Assembly (NCBI GenBank): GCA_017624835.1 | Contig: JAGAMG010000006.1 | Coordinates: 19,952-83,951 of the forward strand | DNA: 64,000 bases | Direction: 5' to 3' | Origin: Lachnospiraceae bacterium | Lineage (GTDB): Bacteria > Bacillota > Clostridia > Lachnospirales > Lachnospiraceae | Part shown: one piece after another, positions 26,380-35,312 of the stretch | Layout: each line of letters starts with the position of its first letter | How positions within the stretch are numbered: position 1 is the first letter of the stretch | Translations under genes and position numbers: made by a program | The notes under the pieces: model-generated | Databases searched by the model: none | What the model was told of the DNA's origin: nothing | The model's input: the letters and a program-made list of their open reading frames with translations, nothing else

Positions 26380-27330
26380 ATGAGAGAAGAAAATAGATTG
26401 GATAAAGATACGCAACAGGATACGGCACAATTATTACAGATGGCAAAGGAAAAATTGCGTTGGTTTACATTGGAGGCTTCAGAGGAAGAGTTTGACGAAA
26501 ATGCAGTGGATGCATTAGTGAACCTGATTGCAGCAATGGAGCAGAAGAATGAGACTTCTGTGGATGAACAAAAGGAACTGGAGTATTTCCATGCTTATTG
26601 TGAGTTTTATGAGCAGGAGGAAGCGAAAAGAAGGGGAAGTGCTAACAGCGAAGAAGATTCAATTAAGTCTGAAGGTAAAATGCTACGTTTCAAAGAAAAA
26701 GCGAAGAAGTTTCCAAAAGGCAGACGGCTGGGATTTGCAGCGGCAGCAGCGGGAATTTTATTGATGATTGCCGTGGGCGGAACCGGAGCGGTAAAAGCCG
26801 GGGAAGATAGTGGATTTTTTGTTTGGTTGAGGAAGGATGGAGAGGGGGTATTTGGTGTTACGTCACAGGATGAAGAAAGCTTGGATGTAGAAAAACAGCA
26901 GGTAGAAACATATAATAGTTTTGATGATATTCCTCTTGATTACAAGAAATACGTGGTGGAAGAAGATGATATAGCACTCTTAGAAAAATATGAATTCTGT
27001 AGTTTTGAGAAGTATGAATCTGTAAATGTACAAAGAGTTATAGAAAGATTTTATTCTGCTATAGATAAGAGAGAGATTAGTCTTGGAGTATATATTTATA
27101 AGGATAAACTTTTGTGGAAAGAAAAATTTGATGAATATGAATTATTATCTACAAATTATGTGGAAGAACAAGAGTTTGGAATATTTGTTAAAAAAACTGA
27201 TACAGGAGAGCAGGATTACTTCCTATGTTTCTATGTAGATAACAAAAAATATTTTGTGCAGGGGAAAGGTGAAATTGATTTTTTAGAAAATATATGTAAA
27301 GAATACATGAAATATGTTTGTCAAAAGTAA
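26380..27330 (+). CDS. Candidate membrane anti-sigma factor
   Basis: The 316-residue protein has a cytosolic acidic/helical N-terminal region (about 1-120), one membrane helix (LGFAAAAAGILLMIAVGGTGAVKA, about 126-149) and an extracellular C-terminal domain (about 150-316, ending in FLENICKEYMKYVCQK) that resembles DUF4367-type domains. This layout and the 29-base spacing after the ECF sigma gene point to an anti-sigma factor that senses an envelope signal. No zinc-binding HxxxCxxC motif is visible, so it is not a ZAS-type protein. Function is inferred from context. Confidence 0.6.
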   Translation: MREENRLDKDTQQDTAQLLQMAKEKLRWFTLEASEEEFDENAVDALVNLIAAMEQKNETSVDEQKELEYFHAYCEFYEQEEAKRRGSANSEEDSIKSEGKMLRFKEKAKKFPKGRRLGFAAAAAGILLMIAVGGTGAVKAGEDSGFFVWLRKDGEGVFGVTSQDEESLDVEKQQVETYNSFDDIPLDYKKYVVEEDDIALLEKYEFCSFEKYESVNVQRVIERFYSAIDKREISLGVYIYKDKLLWKEKFDEYELLSTNYVEEQEFGIFVKKTDTGEQDYFLCFYVDNKKYFVQGKGEIDFLENICKEYMKYVCQK

Positions 27331-27331
27331 T

Positions 27332-27362
27332 AAAAAGCAGGTGTTTTGCACCTGCTTTTTTG
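27332..27362 (+). terminator. Terminator of the sigma/anti-sigma operon
   Basis: AAAAAGCAGGTG and CACCTGCTTTTTT form a perfect stem with a TTTTG loop and a T run. Confidence 0.9.
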
Positions 27363-27515
27363 TTGCTTTTGTTGAAAATAAAATTCTTTGTAATTTTGGA
27401 TGTTTTTTTGTCATTTATATATGAGAGGGAAAATATTGAGTAGTAAATTTAAAGGAAAGGAGAAGAAAACCGTCTCAAAAAAATATATACAAATGAAAAG
27501 GAGTAAAACGTAAAA

Positions 27516-28019
27516 ATGTTACAAATTAAGAAGGCAGTAAAAATATTATGTTTTGTTTTTGCAGCAATGCTAATGATAAATACCTTTACATTAGAAGTAA
27601 ATGCTGCGGAATCTGCGGTTAGCGAAAATGAAGAAATAGAACAGATGGAAGCTGTTATTATTAAAAAAACAAATGAAAGTGGAAATCCAAATGCAAGAAC
27701 ATTTTTGGTAAATTGTATTATTTCCATAAGTAATAGTAGTGATGGCATGTTGGTTGAATTTATTACTGATGCAACACAGACAGCTTCTGTCCTTGGCGTA
27801 AAGGATATCAAAATCCAAAAGAAGGTATGGTACGGTTGGAAAACCGTAGCAACCTCAAGTGGTGCGGAGTCTCAAAATGCAGGAAGTTTTGGGTGCCACG
27901 TCCTCTACACCGGCGCAGAACTTGGCGAAACCTATCGTGTAAGCTGTGTACATTACGGTACTGTAGATTCTTACACAGAGGTTGAGAATCAGACAGAAGG
28001 ATTTATATTTACATATTAA
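27516..28019 (+). CDS. Secreted protein of unknown function (167 aa)
   Basis: A signal peptide is clear (MLQIKKAVKILCFVFAAMLMINTF with a cleavage site near EVNAAES). The mature part has an acidic linker and a beta-rich domain (CIISISNSSDGMLVEFIT, KKVWYGWKTVATSSGAES, YRVSCVHYGTVDSYTE). Similar short exported proteins occur in Lachnospiraceae under DUF names. I cannot name the family safely. AAAGGAG lies about 12 bases before the ATG. It follows the ECF sigma operon and may be a target of that sigma factor. Confidence 0.6.
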   Translation: MLQIKKAVKILCFVFAAMLMINTFTLEVNAAESAVSENEEIEQMEAVIIKKTNESGNPNARTFLVNCIISISNSSDGMLVEFITDATQTASVLGVKDIKIQKKVWYGWKTVATSSGAESQNAGSFGCHVLYTGAELGETYRVSCVHYGTVDSYTEVENQTEGFIFTY

Positions 28020-28090
28020 TAAAAACTGAATAACAATTTCATATCTTACGAACGGTCATGTAATTGTTTAAAAGGGAATATTAAAATTTA

Positions 28091-28248
28091 ATATAGAGGC
28101 ATCTGTTCGGAGGGTGGGTTCTGAATAGTGTAAATGCGTGGAAGTTTTTTCGGAATGCGTGATAAAGTTATACTTAGCCGGATATACCGGTATTGGACAT
28201 GGAAACATGTTGGGTGGACAGATGCAAAATAAATTTTTGAAATAGTGA
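28091..28248 (+). ncRNA. Candidate structured RNA between the secreted protein gene and bactofilin
   Basis: GCATCTGTTC (28099-28108) pairs with GGACAGATGC (28216-28225) as a 10-bp closing stem. Inside are a GTGTAA/TTATAC stem, a GCCGG-ATATA-CCGGT hairpin and an ACATG-GAAA-CATGT hairpin with a GAAA tetraloop. A strong terminator follows at 28249-28310. No reading frame is credible. This nested multi-hairpin design is typical of a riboswitch or small RNA, but it matches no class I recognise. It could be a 3' UTR of the preceding gene or a free-standing RNA. Confidence 0.4.
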
Positions 28249-28310
28249 AAGGTGCATTTATCAATGTAGAAAGCTTTTAGCTGGCATTGATAAATGCACT
28301 TTTATTTTTC
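28249..28310 (+). terminator. Strong terminator after the candidate RNA
   Basis: GGTGCATTTATCAATG (28251-28266) pairs with CATTGATAAATGCACT (28285-28300), followed by TTTATTTTT. Confidence 0.85.
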
Positions 28311-28439
28311 TCTATTCTTTTTCTAATTTTGTCTTTCCCAAAAAAGTGGAATATGCTATACTGTTACTTGAAGTGTGAAGTAATCTGGTTGACAAAGAAT
28401 GTGCCGGAAGGTAACTGATGAATGGAGGTATGGGATACC

Positions 28440-29276
28440 ATGGGGTTTTTCTCGGATTTGAAGGAGGATTTATCTCTGGCAGTGAATGGTTTAATGCCTG
28501 AGGAAGCTTTGAGAGTACCGATACCGGAAAAGGAAACTTTGACAGACGCAGAGTTAGAAACTAAAAATAAGGAAGAGAATCCGCTTAAAGCAGAAGCTGT
28601 GATTAAGACAGGTGTAGATGGGCTTACAGAGACTGCTAAATCTGTAGCAGGGGAACAAAGCCCTGTCGGACAGGAAACACTGCAATTGTCGGAAGAACAG
28701 AAAAACGAAGAACAGAAAGCCGAAGCGCGAAAGCCGGAAGAACAAGTAGCAAAAAGTTCCGCTGTAGAGGAGAAGTGCAAGGAAGACTCTTCTGCAGAAA
28801 GTATCATACCTGATGGAACGTCCATCATTGCAGCCGGAATGACTATTGCAGGAGATATCACTTCCCAAAGTTCTGTGGATGTGAAGGGCTGTGTGAATGG
28901 CAATATTGATATTCAGGGCAAATTAAACATTACCGGACATATTACCGGTAATTCTAAAGCACCGGAAATTGTGGTATCCAAGGCCATGGTTAATGGTGAA
29001 CTGGAAAGTACGGGTACGGTGTATATTGAGACAGGCTCCGTCGTAATCGGTAATATTATTGCTACCGGTGCAGTGGTATCAGGAGCCATAAAGGGGGATT
29101 TGGATGTAAAAGGAGCTGTTATTTTGGAAAGCTCCGCTATTGTAAAGGGTAATATTAAATCCAAATCGGTTCAAATGAATAGTGGTGCAGTGATTGAGGG
29201 TATTTGTTCGCAGTGCTATGCGGATGTGAGCCCTACTGCATTTTTTGATGATTATAGACCTGAAATAAAAAAATAG
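28440..29276 (+). CDS. Bactofilin family protein (polymer-forming cytoskeletal)
   Basis: The 278-residue product has a disordered Glu/Lys-rich N-terminal half (about 25-125) and a C-terminal bactofilin beta-helix (about 128-265) of short repeats: GTSIIAAGMTIAGDI, VDVKGCVNGNIDIQGKLNI, IVVSKAMVNGELESTGTVYI, SGAIKGDLDVKGAVILE. Bactofilins polymerise without nucleotides and scaffold envelope enzymes. GGAGG at 28424-28428 selects the ATG at 28440 over one at 28422. An extended -10 (TGCTATACT, near 28355) lies upstream. It sits 10 bases before pyrH. Confidence 0.85.
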   Translation: MGFFSDLKEDLSLAVNGLMPEEALRVPIPEKETLTDAELETKNKEENPLKAEAVIKTGVDGLTETAKSVAGEQSPVGQETLQLSEEQKNEEQKAEARKPEEQVAKSSAVEEKCKEDSSAESIIPDGTSIIAAGMTIAGDITSQSSVDVKGCVNGNIDIQGKLNITGHITGNSKAPEIVVSKAMVNGELESTGTVYIETGSVVIGNIIATGAVVSGAIKGDLDVKGAVILESSAIVKGNIKSKSVQMNSGAVIEGICSQCYADVSPTAFFDDYRPEIKK

Positions 29277-29286
29277 GAGAAGTAAT

Positions 29287-29982
29287 ATGCGTAGAATTTT
29301 ATTGAAATTAAGCGGAGAAGCCCTTGCAGGAGAGAAGAAAACGGGTTTTGATGAGGAAACCGTCAGAAAGGTTGCTTTACAGGTAAAGGAATTGGTGGAT
29401 GATGGTGTGCAGGTGGGCATCGTTATCGGTGGAGGAAATTTCTGGAGAGGTCGTTCCAGTGAAAATATTGACCGTACCAAGGCAGATCAGATTGGTATGC
29501 TGGCAACCATTATGAACTGTATTTATGTATCAGAAATTTTCCGTTCCGTAGGAATGATGACAAATATTCTGACCCCTTTTGAGTGCGGTTCTTTTACGAA
29601 GCTTTTCTCAAAGGACAGAGCCAATAAATATTTTGAAAAGGGTATGGTAGTATTTTTTGCAGGCGGTACAGGACATCCTTATTTTTCCACGGATACAGGT
29701 GTTGTGTTGCGTGCCATTGAGGTGGATGCAGAGGTAATTCTGCTTGCCAAATCCATTGATGGTGTTTATGATGATGATCCTGCCAAGAATCCGGCAGCAA
29801 AGAAATATGATGAGGTTACCATTGATGAGGTAATTGCCAAGAATCTTCAGGTGGTGGATATGACCGCATCGATTTTGGCAAGAGATAATAAGATGCCTAT
29901 GTGGGTGTTTGGTTTGAATGAAGAAAATAGTATTGTAAATACTGTGAAGGGCAATTTTAACGGTACCAAGGTTACTGTATAA
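29287..29982 (+). CDS. pyrH: UMP kinase
   Basis: PyrH phosphorylates UMP to UDP. The 231-residue amino-acid-kinase-fold protein has RILLKLSGEALAG at the N-terminus, the glycine-rich VIGGGNFWRG loop, the GTGHPYFSTDTG segment and SIDGVYDDDPAKNP. Length is normal. It leads the conserved pyrH-frr-uppS-cdsA-dxr-rseP run. The usual upstream rpsB-tsf pair is replaced by bactofilin. Confidence 0.96.
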   Translation: MRRILLKLSGEALAGEKKTGFDEETVRKVALQVKELVDDGVQVGIVIGGGNFWRGRSSENIDRTKADQIGMLATIMNCIYVSEIFRSVGMMTNILTPFECGSFTKLFSKDRANKYFEKGMVVFFAGGTGHPYFSTDTGVVLRAIEVDAEVILLAKSIDGVYDDDPAKNPAAKKYDEVTIDEVIAKNLQVVDMTASILARDNKMPMWVFGLNEENSIVNTVKGNFNGTKVTV

Positions 29983-30064
29983 GATTGTATGATAGGGAAG
30001 AAAGCCAATATATTGTTTGGCAAAAAATAAATAATAGCCCGCATAAGCGGTGAATGGAGGAAAT

Positions 30065-30616
30065 ATGGACGCTAGATTACAGGTATATGATGACAAAATG
30101 AAAAAGGCATACGAGTATTTGGAGGCTGATTATGCAACTATCCGTGCAGGACGTGCAAATCCCCATGTATTGGATAAGCTGAGAGTGGATTATTACGGTA
30201 CTCCCACACCCATTCAGCAGGTTGGTAATGTTACTGTTCCTGAAGCAAGAATCATTCAGATTGCGCCTTGGGAGAAATCCTTACTTCGTGATATTGAGAA
30301 AGCAATTTTGACCTCCGATATCGGTATTAATCCTTCTAATGACGGTAGTGTTATCCGTCTGGTGTTCCCCGAGCTTACTGAGGAGCGCAGAAAGGATTTG
30401 GTAAAGGAAGTAAAGAAGAAAGCAGAAGAAGGAAAGGTTGCAATCCGTAACATCAGACGTGACGGAAATGATGCCTTTAAGAAATTGGCAAAAACAGATG
30501 TATCCGAGGATGAAATTAAGCAGCTGGAAGAGAAACTGCAGAAGCTTACCGACAAATATATCAAAGATGTTGATGCTTTAATGGAAAGTAAGTCAAAGGA
30601 AATCATGACAGTCTAA
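30065..30616 (+). CDS. frr: Ribosome recycling factor
   Basis: RRF and EF-G split the post-termination ribosome. The 183-residue protein has the conserved AGRANPHVLDKLRVDYYG and PWEKSLLRDIEKAI segments and the long antiparallel helical bundle. The ATG at 30065 follows GGAGG; the earlier in-frame start adds residues unlike the family. Confidence 0.96.
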   Translation: MDARLQVYDDKMKKAYEYLEADYATIRAGRANPHVLDKLRVDYYGTPTPIQQVGNVTVPEARIIQIAPWEKSLLRDIEKAILTSDIGINPSNDGSVIRLVFPELTEERRKDLVKEVKKKAEEGKVAIRNIRRDGNDAFKKLAKTDVSEDEIKQLEEKLQKLTDKYIKDVDALMESKSKEIMTV

Positions 30617-30625
30617 TGCAAACTG

Positions 30626-30662
30626 CGGGGGCGGAGATGCGTAAGCTTATCCGCCCCTTTTT
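30626..30662 (+). terminator. Terminator after frr
   Basis: GGGGCGGA (30628-30635) pairs with TCCGCCCC (30650-30657) followed by TTTTT. It divides the pyrH-frr unit from uppS, perhaps only partly. Confidence 0.8.
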
Positions 30663-30697
30663 AAGCATTATAAGAAAAATAAAGGCTGGTGTATGTT

Positions 30698-31417
30698 ATG
30701 GATAATAATTTAAAAATGCCCAATCATGTGGCAATTATTTTGGATGGAAACGGACGTTGGGCAAAGGCAAAGGGAATGCCCCGCAATTACGGACATGTAC
30801 AGGGAGCAAAAACGGTTGAGGTTATTTGTGAGGAAGCCTACAAAATGGGGATTCAATATCTGACAGTTTATGCTTTTTCCACGGAAAACTGGAATCGTCC
30901 GCAGGATGAAGTGGATGCATTGATGAAGCTGCTTCGCAATTACATGAAGAATTGTTTGAAAACAGCGGAAAAGAATCGTATGTGTGTAAGAGTTCTGGGG
31001 GATAAGACCAGATTAGATGAGGATATCCGTAATAGAATTGAGGAATTGGAAGAAGCTACAAAGAATAATGACGGTCTGCATTTTCAGATTGCCATTAATT
31101 ATGGTGGCAGGGATGAGATTGTCCGGGCGACAAGAAAAATGGCTGAGAAAATTTCAGTCGGCGAGCTGACACCGGAGGCTGTGAATGAAGAAATATTAAA
31201 TAATTTCTTAGATACAGCAGGAATTCCTGACCCGGATTTGTTAATTCGCACCTGCAATGAGCAGAGAATTTCTAATTTCCTGTTGTGGCAGTTGGCATAT
31301 ACGGAGTTTTATTTTACACCGGTTCCATGGCCGGATTTTACAAAAGAAGAATTGATAAAGGCTGTTGAGGCATATAATCATAGAGACAGAAGATATGGCG
31401 GCCTGAAGGAGGAATAG
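30698..31417 (+). CDS. uppS: Isoprenyl transferase (undecaprenyl diphosphate synthase)
   Basis: UppS extends farnesyl diphosphate with isopentenyl diphosphate to make the C55 carrier for peptidoglycan. The 239-residue product has the catalytic IILDGNGRWAKAKG motif, GHVQGAKTVEVI, YAFSTENWNRP and the C-terminal IRTCNEQRISNFLLWQLAYTE. The ATG at 30698 is the family start. Confidence 0.95.
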   Translation: MDNNLKMPNHVAIILDGNGRWAKAKGMPRNYGHVQGAKTVEVICEEAYKMGIQYLTVYAFSTENWNRPQDEVDALMKLLRNYMKNCLKTAEKNRMCVRVLGDKTRLDEDIRNRIEELEEATKNNDGLHFQIAINYGGRDEIVRATRKMAEKISVGELTPEAVNEEILNNFLDTAGIPDPDLLIRTCNEQRISNFLLWQLAYTEFYFTPVPWPDFTKEELIKAVEAYNHRDRRYGGLKEE

Positions 31418-31421
31418 CTCT

Positions 31422-32246
31422 ATGTTTTGGACCAGATTGCTAAGTGGTATTGTTTTAGTAATCATAGCATTGCTGACAATGAGCATCGGAGGTATCCCGC
31501 TTTTAGCGATTTTGCTTTTTATATCTCTGATGGCTTATCGGGAATTGACCAAAGCACTGCAATGCAGTACGAACCCTAAAAAGCTGAATGCCTTGGAAAG
31601 TGCTGGACTCATTGGTGTTTGTGCTCATTATGTGGCGGTATACTTTTCGGAAGAATTGAATTTTATGCTGATGTGCATTGTAGGGGTGTTTATGGCAGAA
31701 ATGCTGCTTTATGTGGTAACATTTCCCAAATATAAGGCGGAACAGGTGTCTGCTGCATTTTTTTCCTTTATGTATGCACCGGTAATGCTTTCCTTTGTAT
31801 ATCTGACAAGAACCAGTCCTCAGGGAATCTATATGGTATGGATGATTCTCATTAGCTCCTGGGGGTGTGATACCTGTGCTTATGTGGTAGGTAAGCTGAT
31901 TGGCAAAAAGAGAATATTTCCGGTACTTAGTCCCAAAAAGTCTTTGGAAGGCTGTATCGGTGGTGTGTTAGGTACTGCTCTGCTGGGTTATTTGTATGGA
32001 CGTTTCTTTGTGGAACAGGTTTTCCCTGACCAGAGAGTTACCTGGATTATTGCATTTATCTGTGCAGTAGGTGCAGTAATGAGTATGGTGGGGGATTTGG
32101 CGGCATCCGCTATTAAACGGAATCATAATATTAAGGATTATGGAAAGCTGATTCCCGGGCATGGAGGCATCATGGATCGTTTTGACAGTATGATTGTCAC
32201 AGCTCCCATGATATACTTTTTGACTGTATTAATGATTCGTATGTAG
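31422..32246 (+). CDS. cdsA: Phosphatidate cytidylyltransferase
   Basis: CdsA makes CDP-diacylglycerol from phosphatidate and CTP, the substrate of PgsA encoded at 13.8 kb. The 274-residue protein has about eight membrane helices and the signature SPKKSLEGCIGGVLGT plus the C-terminal KDYGKLIPGHGGIMDRFDS motif. It starts 4 bases after uppS stops. Confidence 0.95.
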   Translation: MFWTRLLSGIVLVIIALLTMSIGGIPLLAILLFISLMAYRELTKALQCSTNPKKLNALESAGLIGVCAHYVAVYFSEELNFMLMCIVGVFMAEMLLYVVTFPKYKAEQVSAAFFSFMYAPVMLSFVYLTRTSPQGIYMVWMILISSWGCDTCAYVVGKLIGKKRIFPVLSPKKSLEGCIGGVLGTALLGYLYGRFFVEQVFPDQRVTWIIAFICAVGAVMSMVGDLAASAIKRNHNIKDYGKLIPGHGGIMDRFDSMIVTAPMIYFLTVLMIRM

Positions 32247-32282
32247 TTTAAAAGCAGTAAATTGATTACAGAAGGGAAAGAT

Positions 32283-33431
32283 ATGAAAAAGATAGCAGTA
32301 TTAGGTTCTACCGGTTCCATTGGAACCCAGACCCTGGAGATTGTACGAAGTAACCCGGAGCTTAAGGTGGTTGCCTTGGCTGCAGGTAGCAGTGTGGATA
32401 AAATAGAGGAACAGATTCGAGAGTTTCAGCCACTGATAGCGGCTATGTGGAGTGAAGAGGCTGCAAATGAGCTTAGAGTGAAGGTTGCGGACCTGCCGGT
32501 AAGGATTGTGTCCGGTATGGATGGACTTTTGGAAATTGCAGCAATGCCGGAAAGTCAGGTATTAGTTACCGCCATTGTGGGAATGATTGGTATCAGACCT
32601 ACTATTGCGGCAATTGAAGCAGGAAAGGATATTGCATTAGCCAATAAGGAAACCTTAGTTACAGCCGGCCACATTATTATGCCACTGGCAGAAAAATGCG
32701 GTGTATCTATTTTACCTGTGGACAGTGAGCATAGTGCAATTTTCCAATCCTTAAATGGGGAGCCCAAGAATCGTATCTCCAAGATTTTATTAACAGCCTC
32801 CGGTGGACCTTTCAGAGGAAAAACAAGGGCAGAGCTTGCAAATATGCAGGTGGAGGATGCCTTGAAGCATCCTAATTGGGCGATGGGGCGTAAGATTACC
32901 ATTGATTCTTCTACCTTGGTAAATAAGGGGCTTGAAGTAATGGAAGCAAAGTGGCTTTTTGGTGTGGATTTACATCAGATTCAAGTGGTGGTGCATCCTC
33001 AGAGTATTATTCATTCCATGGTGGAATACGTGGATGGTGCCATTATGGCACAGCTTGGGACACCGGATATGAAGCTTCCCATTCAGTATGCCTTATTCTA
33101 TCCTGACCGCAAGCCCATGGAAGGTAAGCGTGTGGATTTTTATGATTTGGCACAGATTACCTTTGAAAAGCCGGATACCGAGAATTTCCCGGGACTGAAA
33201 TTAGCTTACAGGGCACAGGAACTGGGGGGAAGCATGCCCACAGTTTACAATGCTGCTAATGAGAAAGCAGTGGGATTATTCCTTGACAGAAAAATATCCT
33301 ATTTGCAGATAACAGAACTGATAGAGGAGGCAATGACACAGCATAAGGTAATTGCAAATCCTACCGTAGAGGAGATTCTGGCAACAGAAAGCAGTGTATA
33401 TGAATATATTTCCGGAAAGGTTTTAAAGTGA
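32283..33431 (+). CDS. dxr: 1-deoxy-D-xylulose 5-phosphate reductoisomerase
   Basis: Dxr makes methylerythritol phosphate, the committed step of the MEP isoprenoid pathway that feeds UppS. The 382-residue product has the NADPH-binding GSTGSIGTQTLEI loop, ALANKETLVTAG, LPVDSEHSAIFQ and the metal and substrate region SGGPFRGK and HPNWAMGRKITIDSSTL. The start at 32283 follows AGAAGGGA. Confidence 0.96.
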   Translation: MKKIAVLGSTGSIGTQTLEIVRSNPELKVVALAAGSSVDKIEEQIREFQPLIAAMWSEEAANELRVKVADLPVRIVSGMDGLLEIAAMPESQVLVTAIVGMIGIRPTIAAIEAGKDIALANKETLVTAGHIIMPLAEKCGVSILPVDSEHSAIFQSLNGEPKNRISKILLTASGGPFRGKTRAELANMQVEDALKHPNWAMGRKITIDSSTLVNKGLEVMEAKWLFGVDLHQIQVVVHPQSIIHSMVEYVDGAIMAQLGTPDMKLPIQYALFYPDRKPMEGKRVDFYDLAQITFEKPDTENFPGLKLAYRAQELGGSMPTVYNAANEKAVGLFLDRKISYLQITELIEEAMTQHKVIANPTVEEILATESSVYEYISGKVLK

Positions 33432-33434
33432 TAA

Positions 33435-34496
33435 ATGGCTACATTAGTATTGTTTCTTTTAATCTTTGGGGTGGTGGTAATTTCACATGAGTTTGGACAT
33501 TTCCTGTTAGCAAAGGCGAATGGAATCCATGTAGTGGAGTTTTCTGTGGGAATGGGACCAAACCTGTTCTCCTTTCAGAAAGGAGATACTAAATATTCTC
33601 TTAAACTTTTTCCCATCGGAGGAGCCTGTATGTTTGAGGGCGAGGACGGTGTAGAGACAAAGGAAGGAGAAAACAGTGAGGGTTCTTTTTTAAATGCAAG
33701 TGTCTGGGGAAGAATTTCCACTGTATTTGCAGGACCTCTTTTTAATTTCATTCTGGCATTTTTGATATCCTTGATTATGGTAAACATGGTGGTTATCCGT
33801 GACCCTGTTGCAACAGAGGTGGTAGACGGTGGTGCCGCAGTGGAAGCTGGACTCCGGGCAGGGGATCGTATTATCTCCCTGAATGGTGAAAGAATCTATT
33901 TATATGAAGATATCCTCTTGTTTACCCATACCTTTGAAGGGGGAGAAATTCCCTTGGAATATGAGCGTGGCGGAGAGCGTTTTACTACTATGCTGACACC
34001 CAAGTATGACGAAAGTACCGGGCGATATATGCTGGGCATTTCCAATGCGGATTTTGTGGAGATTAAAGGGCTGGATGGCTTTAAATATGCCTGGTATGAA
34101 ATTCGTTATTGTGTGAAAAATACTTATAAAAGTCTTGGAATGATGCTACAGGGAAGGGTTGCACGTGACCAGGTGGCAGGTCCCGTGGGAATTGCAGTAA
34201 ATGTGGTAGGCAAGGCTTATGAACAGACCAAGGACACCGGCTGGCAGAATGTATTTGTAAATATGTTGAATATTGCCATGATGCTTTCTGTAAGCTTGGG
34301 AATTATGAACTTGTTACCTCTTCCCGCATTGGATGGAGGACGATTGGTATTTTTGCTGATTGAGGTAGTGCGAGGAAAGCCGGTTCCGCCGGATAAAGAG
34401 GGCATGGTACATTTTATTGGTTTGATGTTCTTTATGGTATTAATGGTTTTAGTATTGTTTAATGATTTATCTAATATCTTTTTTGCTCAAAAATAA
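33435..34496 (+). CDS. rseP: RseP-type intramembrane zinc metalloprotease
   Basis: Site-2 proteases cut membrane-bound anti-sigma factors and remnant signal peptides. The 353-residue protein has the zinc motif HEFGH at residues 18-22 in the first helix, a PDZ domain (about 120-205, AAVEAGLRAGDRIISLNGE) and the C-terminal NLLPLPALDGGRLVF motif supplying the third zinc ligand. It starts 3 bases after dxr. The membrane anti-sigma candidate at 26.4 kb is a possible substrate, but that is speculation. Confidence 0.95.
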   Translation: MATLVLFLLIFGVVVISHEFGHFLLAKANGIHVVEFSVGMGPNLFSFQKGDTKYSLKLFPIGGACMFEGEDGVETKEGENSEGSFLNASVWGRISTVFAGPLFNFILAFLISLIMVNMVVIRDPVATEVVDGGAAVEAGLRAGDRIISLNGERIYLYEDILLFTHTFEGGEIPLEYERGGERFTTMLTPKYDESTGRYMLGISNADFVEIKGLDGFKYAWYEIRYCVKNTYKSLGMMLQGRVARDQVAGPVGIAVNVVGKAYEQTKDTGWQNVFVNMLNIAMMLSVSLGIMNLLPLPALDGGRLVFLLIEVVRGKPVPPDKEGMVHFIGLMFFMVLMVLVLFNDLSNIFFAQK

Positions 34497-34507
34497 AAAT
34501 GTTTTTT

Positions 34508-34545
34508 CCATCAGTTCGTACAAATAAGTGCGGACTGATGGGATT
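34508..34545 (+). terminator. Terminator after rseP
   Basis: CCATCAGTTCG (34508-34518) pairs with CGGACTGATGG (34532-34542), one G-U pair, followed by ATTTCTT. It closes the pyrH-rseP region. Confidence 0.7.
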
Positions 34546-34625
34546 TCTTGATATCTGATTATTATCCCAATAATTTACAAAAATTCGAAGTTTTATTTTT
34601 ACAAATGAATAGGAGGAGAGAGTAC

Positions 34626-35312
34626 ATGGATTATTTATGTGCTTATGATTGGCAGCAGGCAGAGGATTGCGTTTGTCTGGTGCTAAAGCAATTGGAATTT
34701 CCGGGGGAAGTATCTGTTGTATTTGGCTGCATGTCCTATAATAGGACATTTGTAAGGCTGGTAATGGACTGGTTTTATGAAAAAGCACTGATTATGTGTC
34801 AAAGGAGCAATGGAGAAGCGGAAGTTATGGAAAAGATGCTTAGACAGGAACTGGAAAATCTTGGAAATGAGATAGAAGGAACGGTATTTTGGGGTGTGGG
34901 TGATCATTTTGTGTTGGGAAGAATTGCGTATAGGAAGGAAGAGAAAAAAATCAGAGTGGGGTTATTGAATGAGCGATTTGGAAGACCTCACTATAAGGAG
35001 CTTTTGGCACCAAAACTAGAGGAGGAGCAGAATAGAATAGAACAGGAAAGGACGGAAATGGATAGGATGGAATTGGAGGAGAAAATCATGATAGTAAGTG
35101 GTAGATTGGAATCGGAAGTGGGTATTCTTATGGCTACAGAGGATTTTTTCCTAAACCTCTCTATGGAACAGATACAAGCCTGCCTGAATGTGAAAGTATT
35201 GAATGAGGAAAGAAAGCTTCAAAAAAGATTAGGAGAATTGGCACAGGAAGTAGAACGAAAAGGAGGAATGCATCCCGCCGGGATGCTGATAGTGACATGT
35301 CAACAAAAATAG
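34626..35312 (+). CDS. Unknown protein translationally coupled to a Ser/Thr kinase (228 aa)
   Basis: AGGAGGAG places the start at 34626. The protein is soluble, with an N-terminal mixed alpha/beta part (EFPGEVSVVFGCMSYNR), a segment IEGTVFWGVGDHFVLGRIAYRKE, a Glu-rich coiled coil (about 138-165) and GILMATEDFFLNLS. The last two segments loosely recall the GDSR and ATDG-type strands of PP2C phosphatases, but the metal-binding aspartates are not evident, so a degenerate PP2C is only a suggestion. It overlaps the kinase gene by 16 bases, so the two products are made together and probably work together. Confidence 0.55.
   Translation: MDYLCAYDWQQAEDCVCLVLKQLEFPGEVSVVFGCMSYNRTFVRLVMDWFYEKALIMCQRSNGEAEVMEKMLRQELENLGNEIEGTVFWGVGDHFVLGRIAYRKEEKKIRVGLLNERFGRPHYKELLAPKLEEEQNRIEQERTEMDRMELEEKIMIVSGRLESEVGILMATEDFFLNLSMEQIQACLNVKVLNEERKLQKRLGELAQEVERKGGMHPAGMLIVTCQQK

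Noticed and set aside
28091-28248. Assignment of the structured RNA to SRP RNA, 6S RNA or a c-di-GMP riboswitch
   Set aside because: The conserved SRP GGAAGC loop, the 6S open-complex bubble and the GEMM aptamer consensus are all missing.
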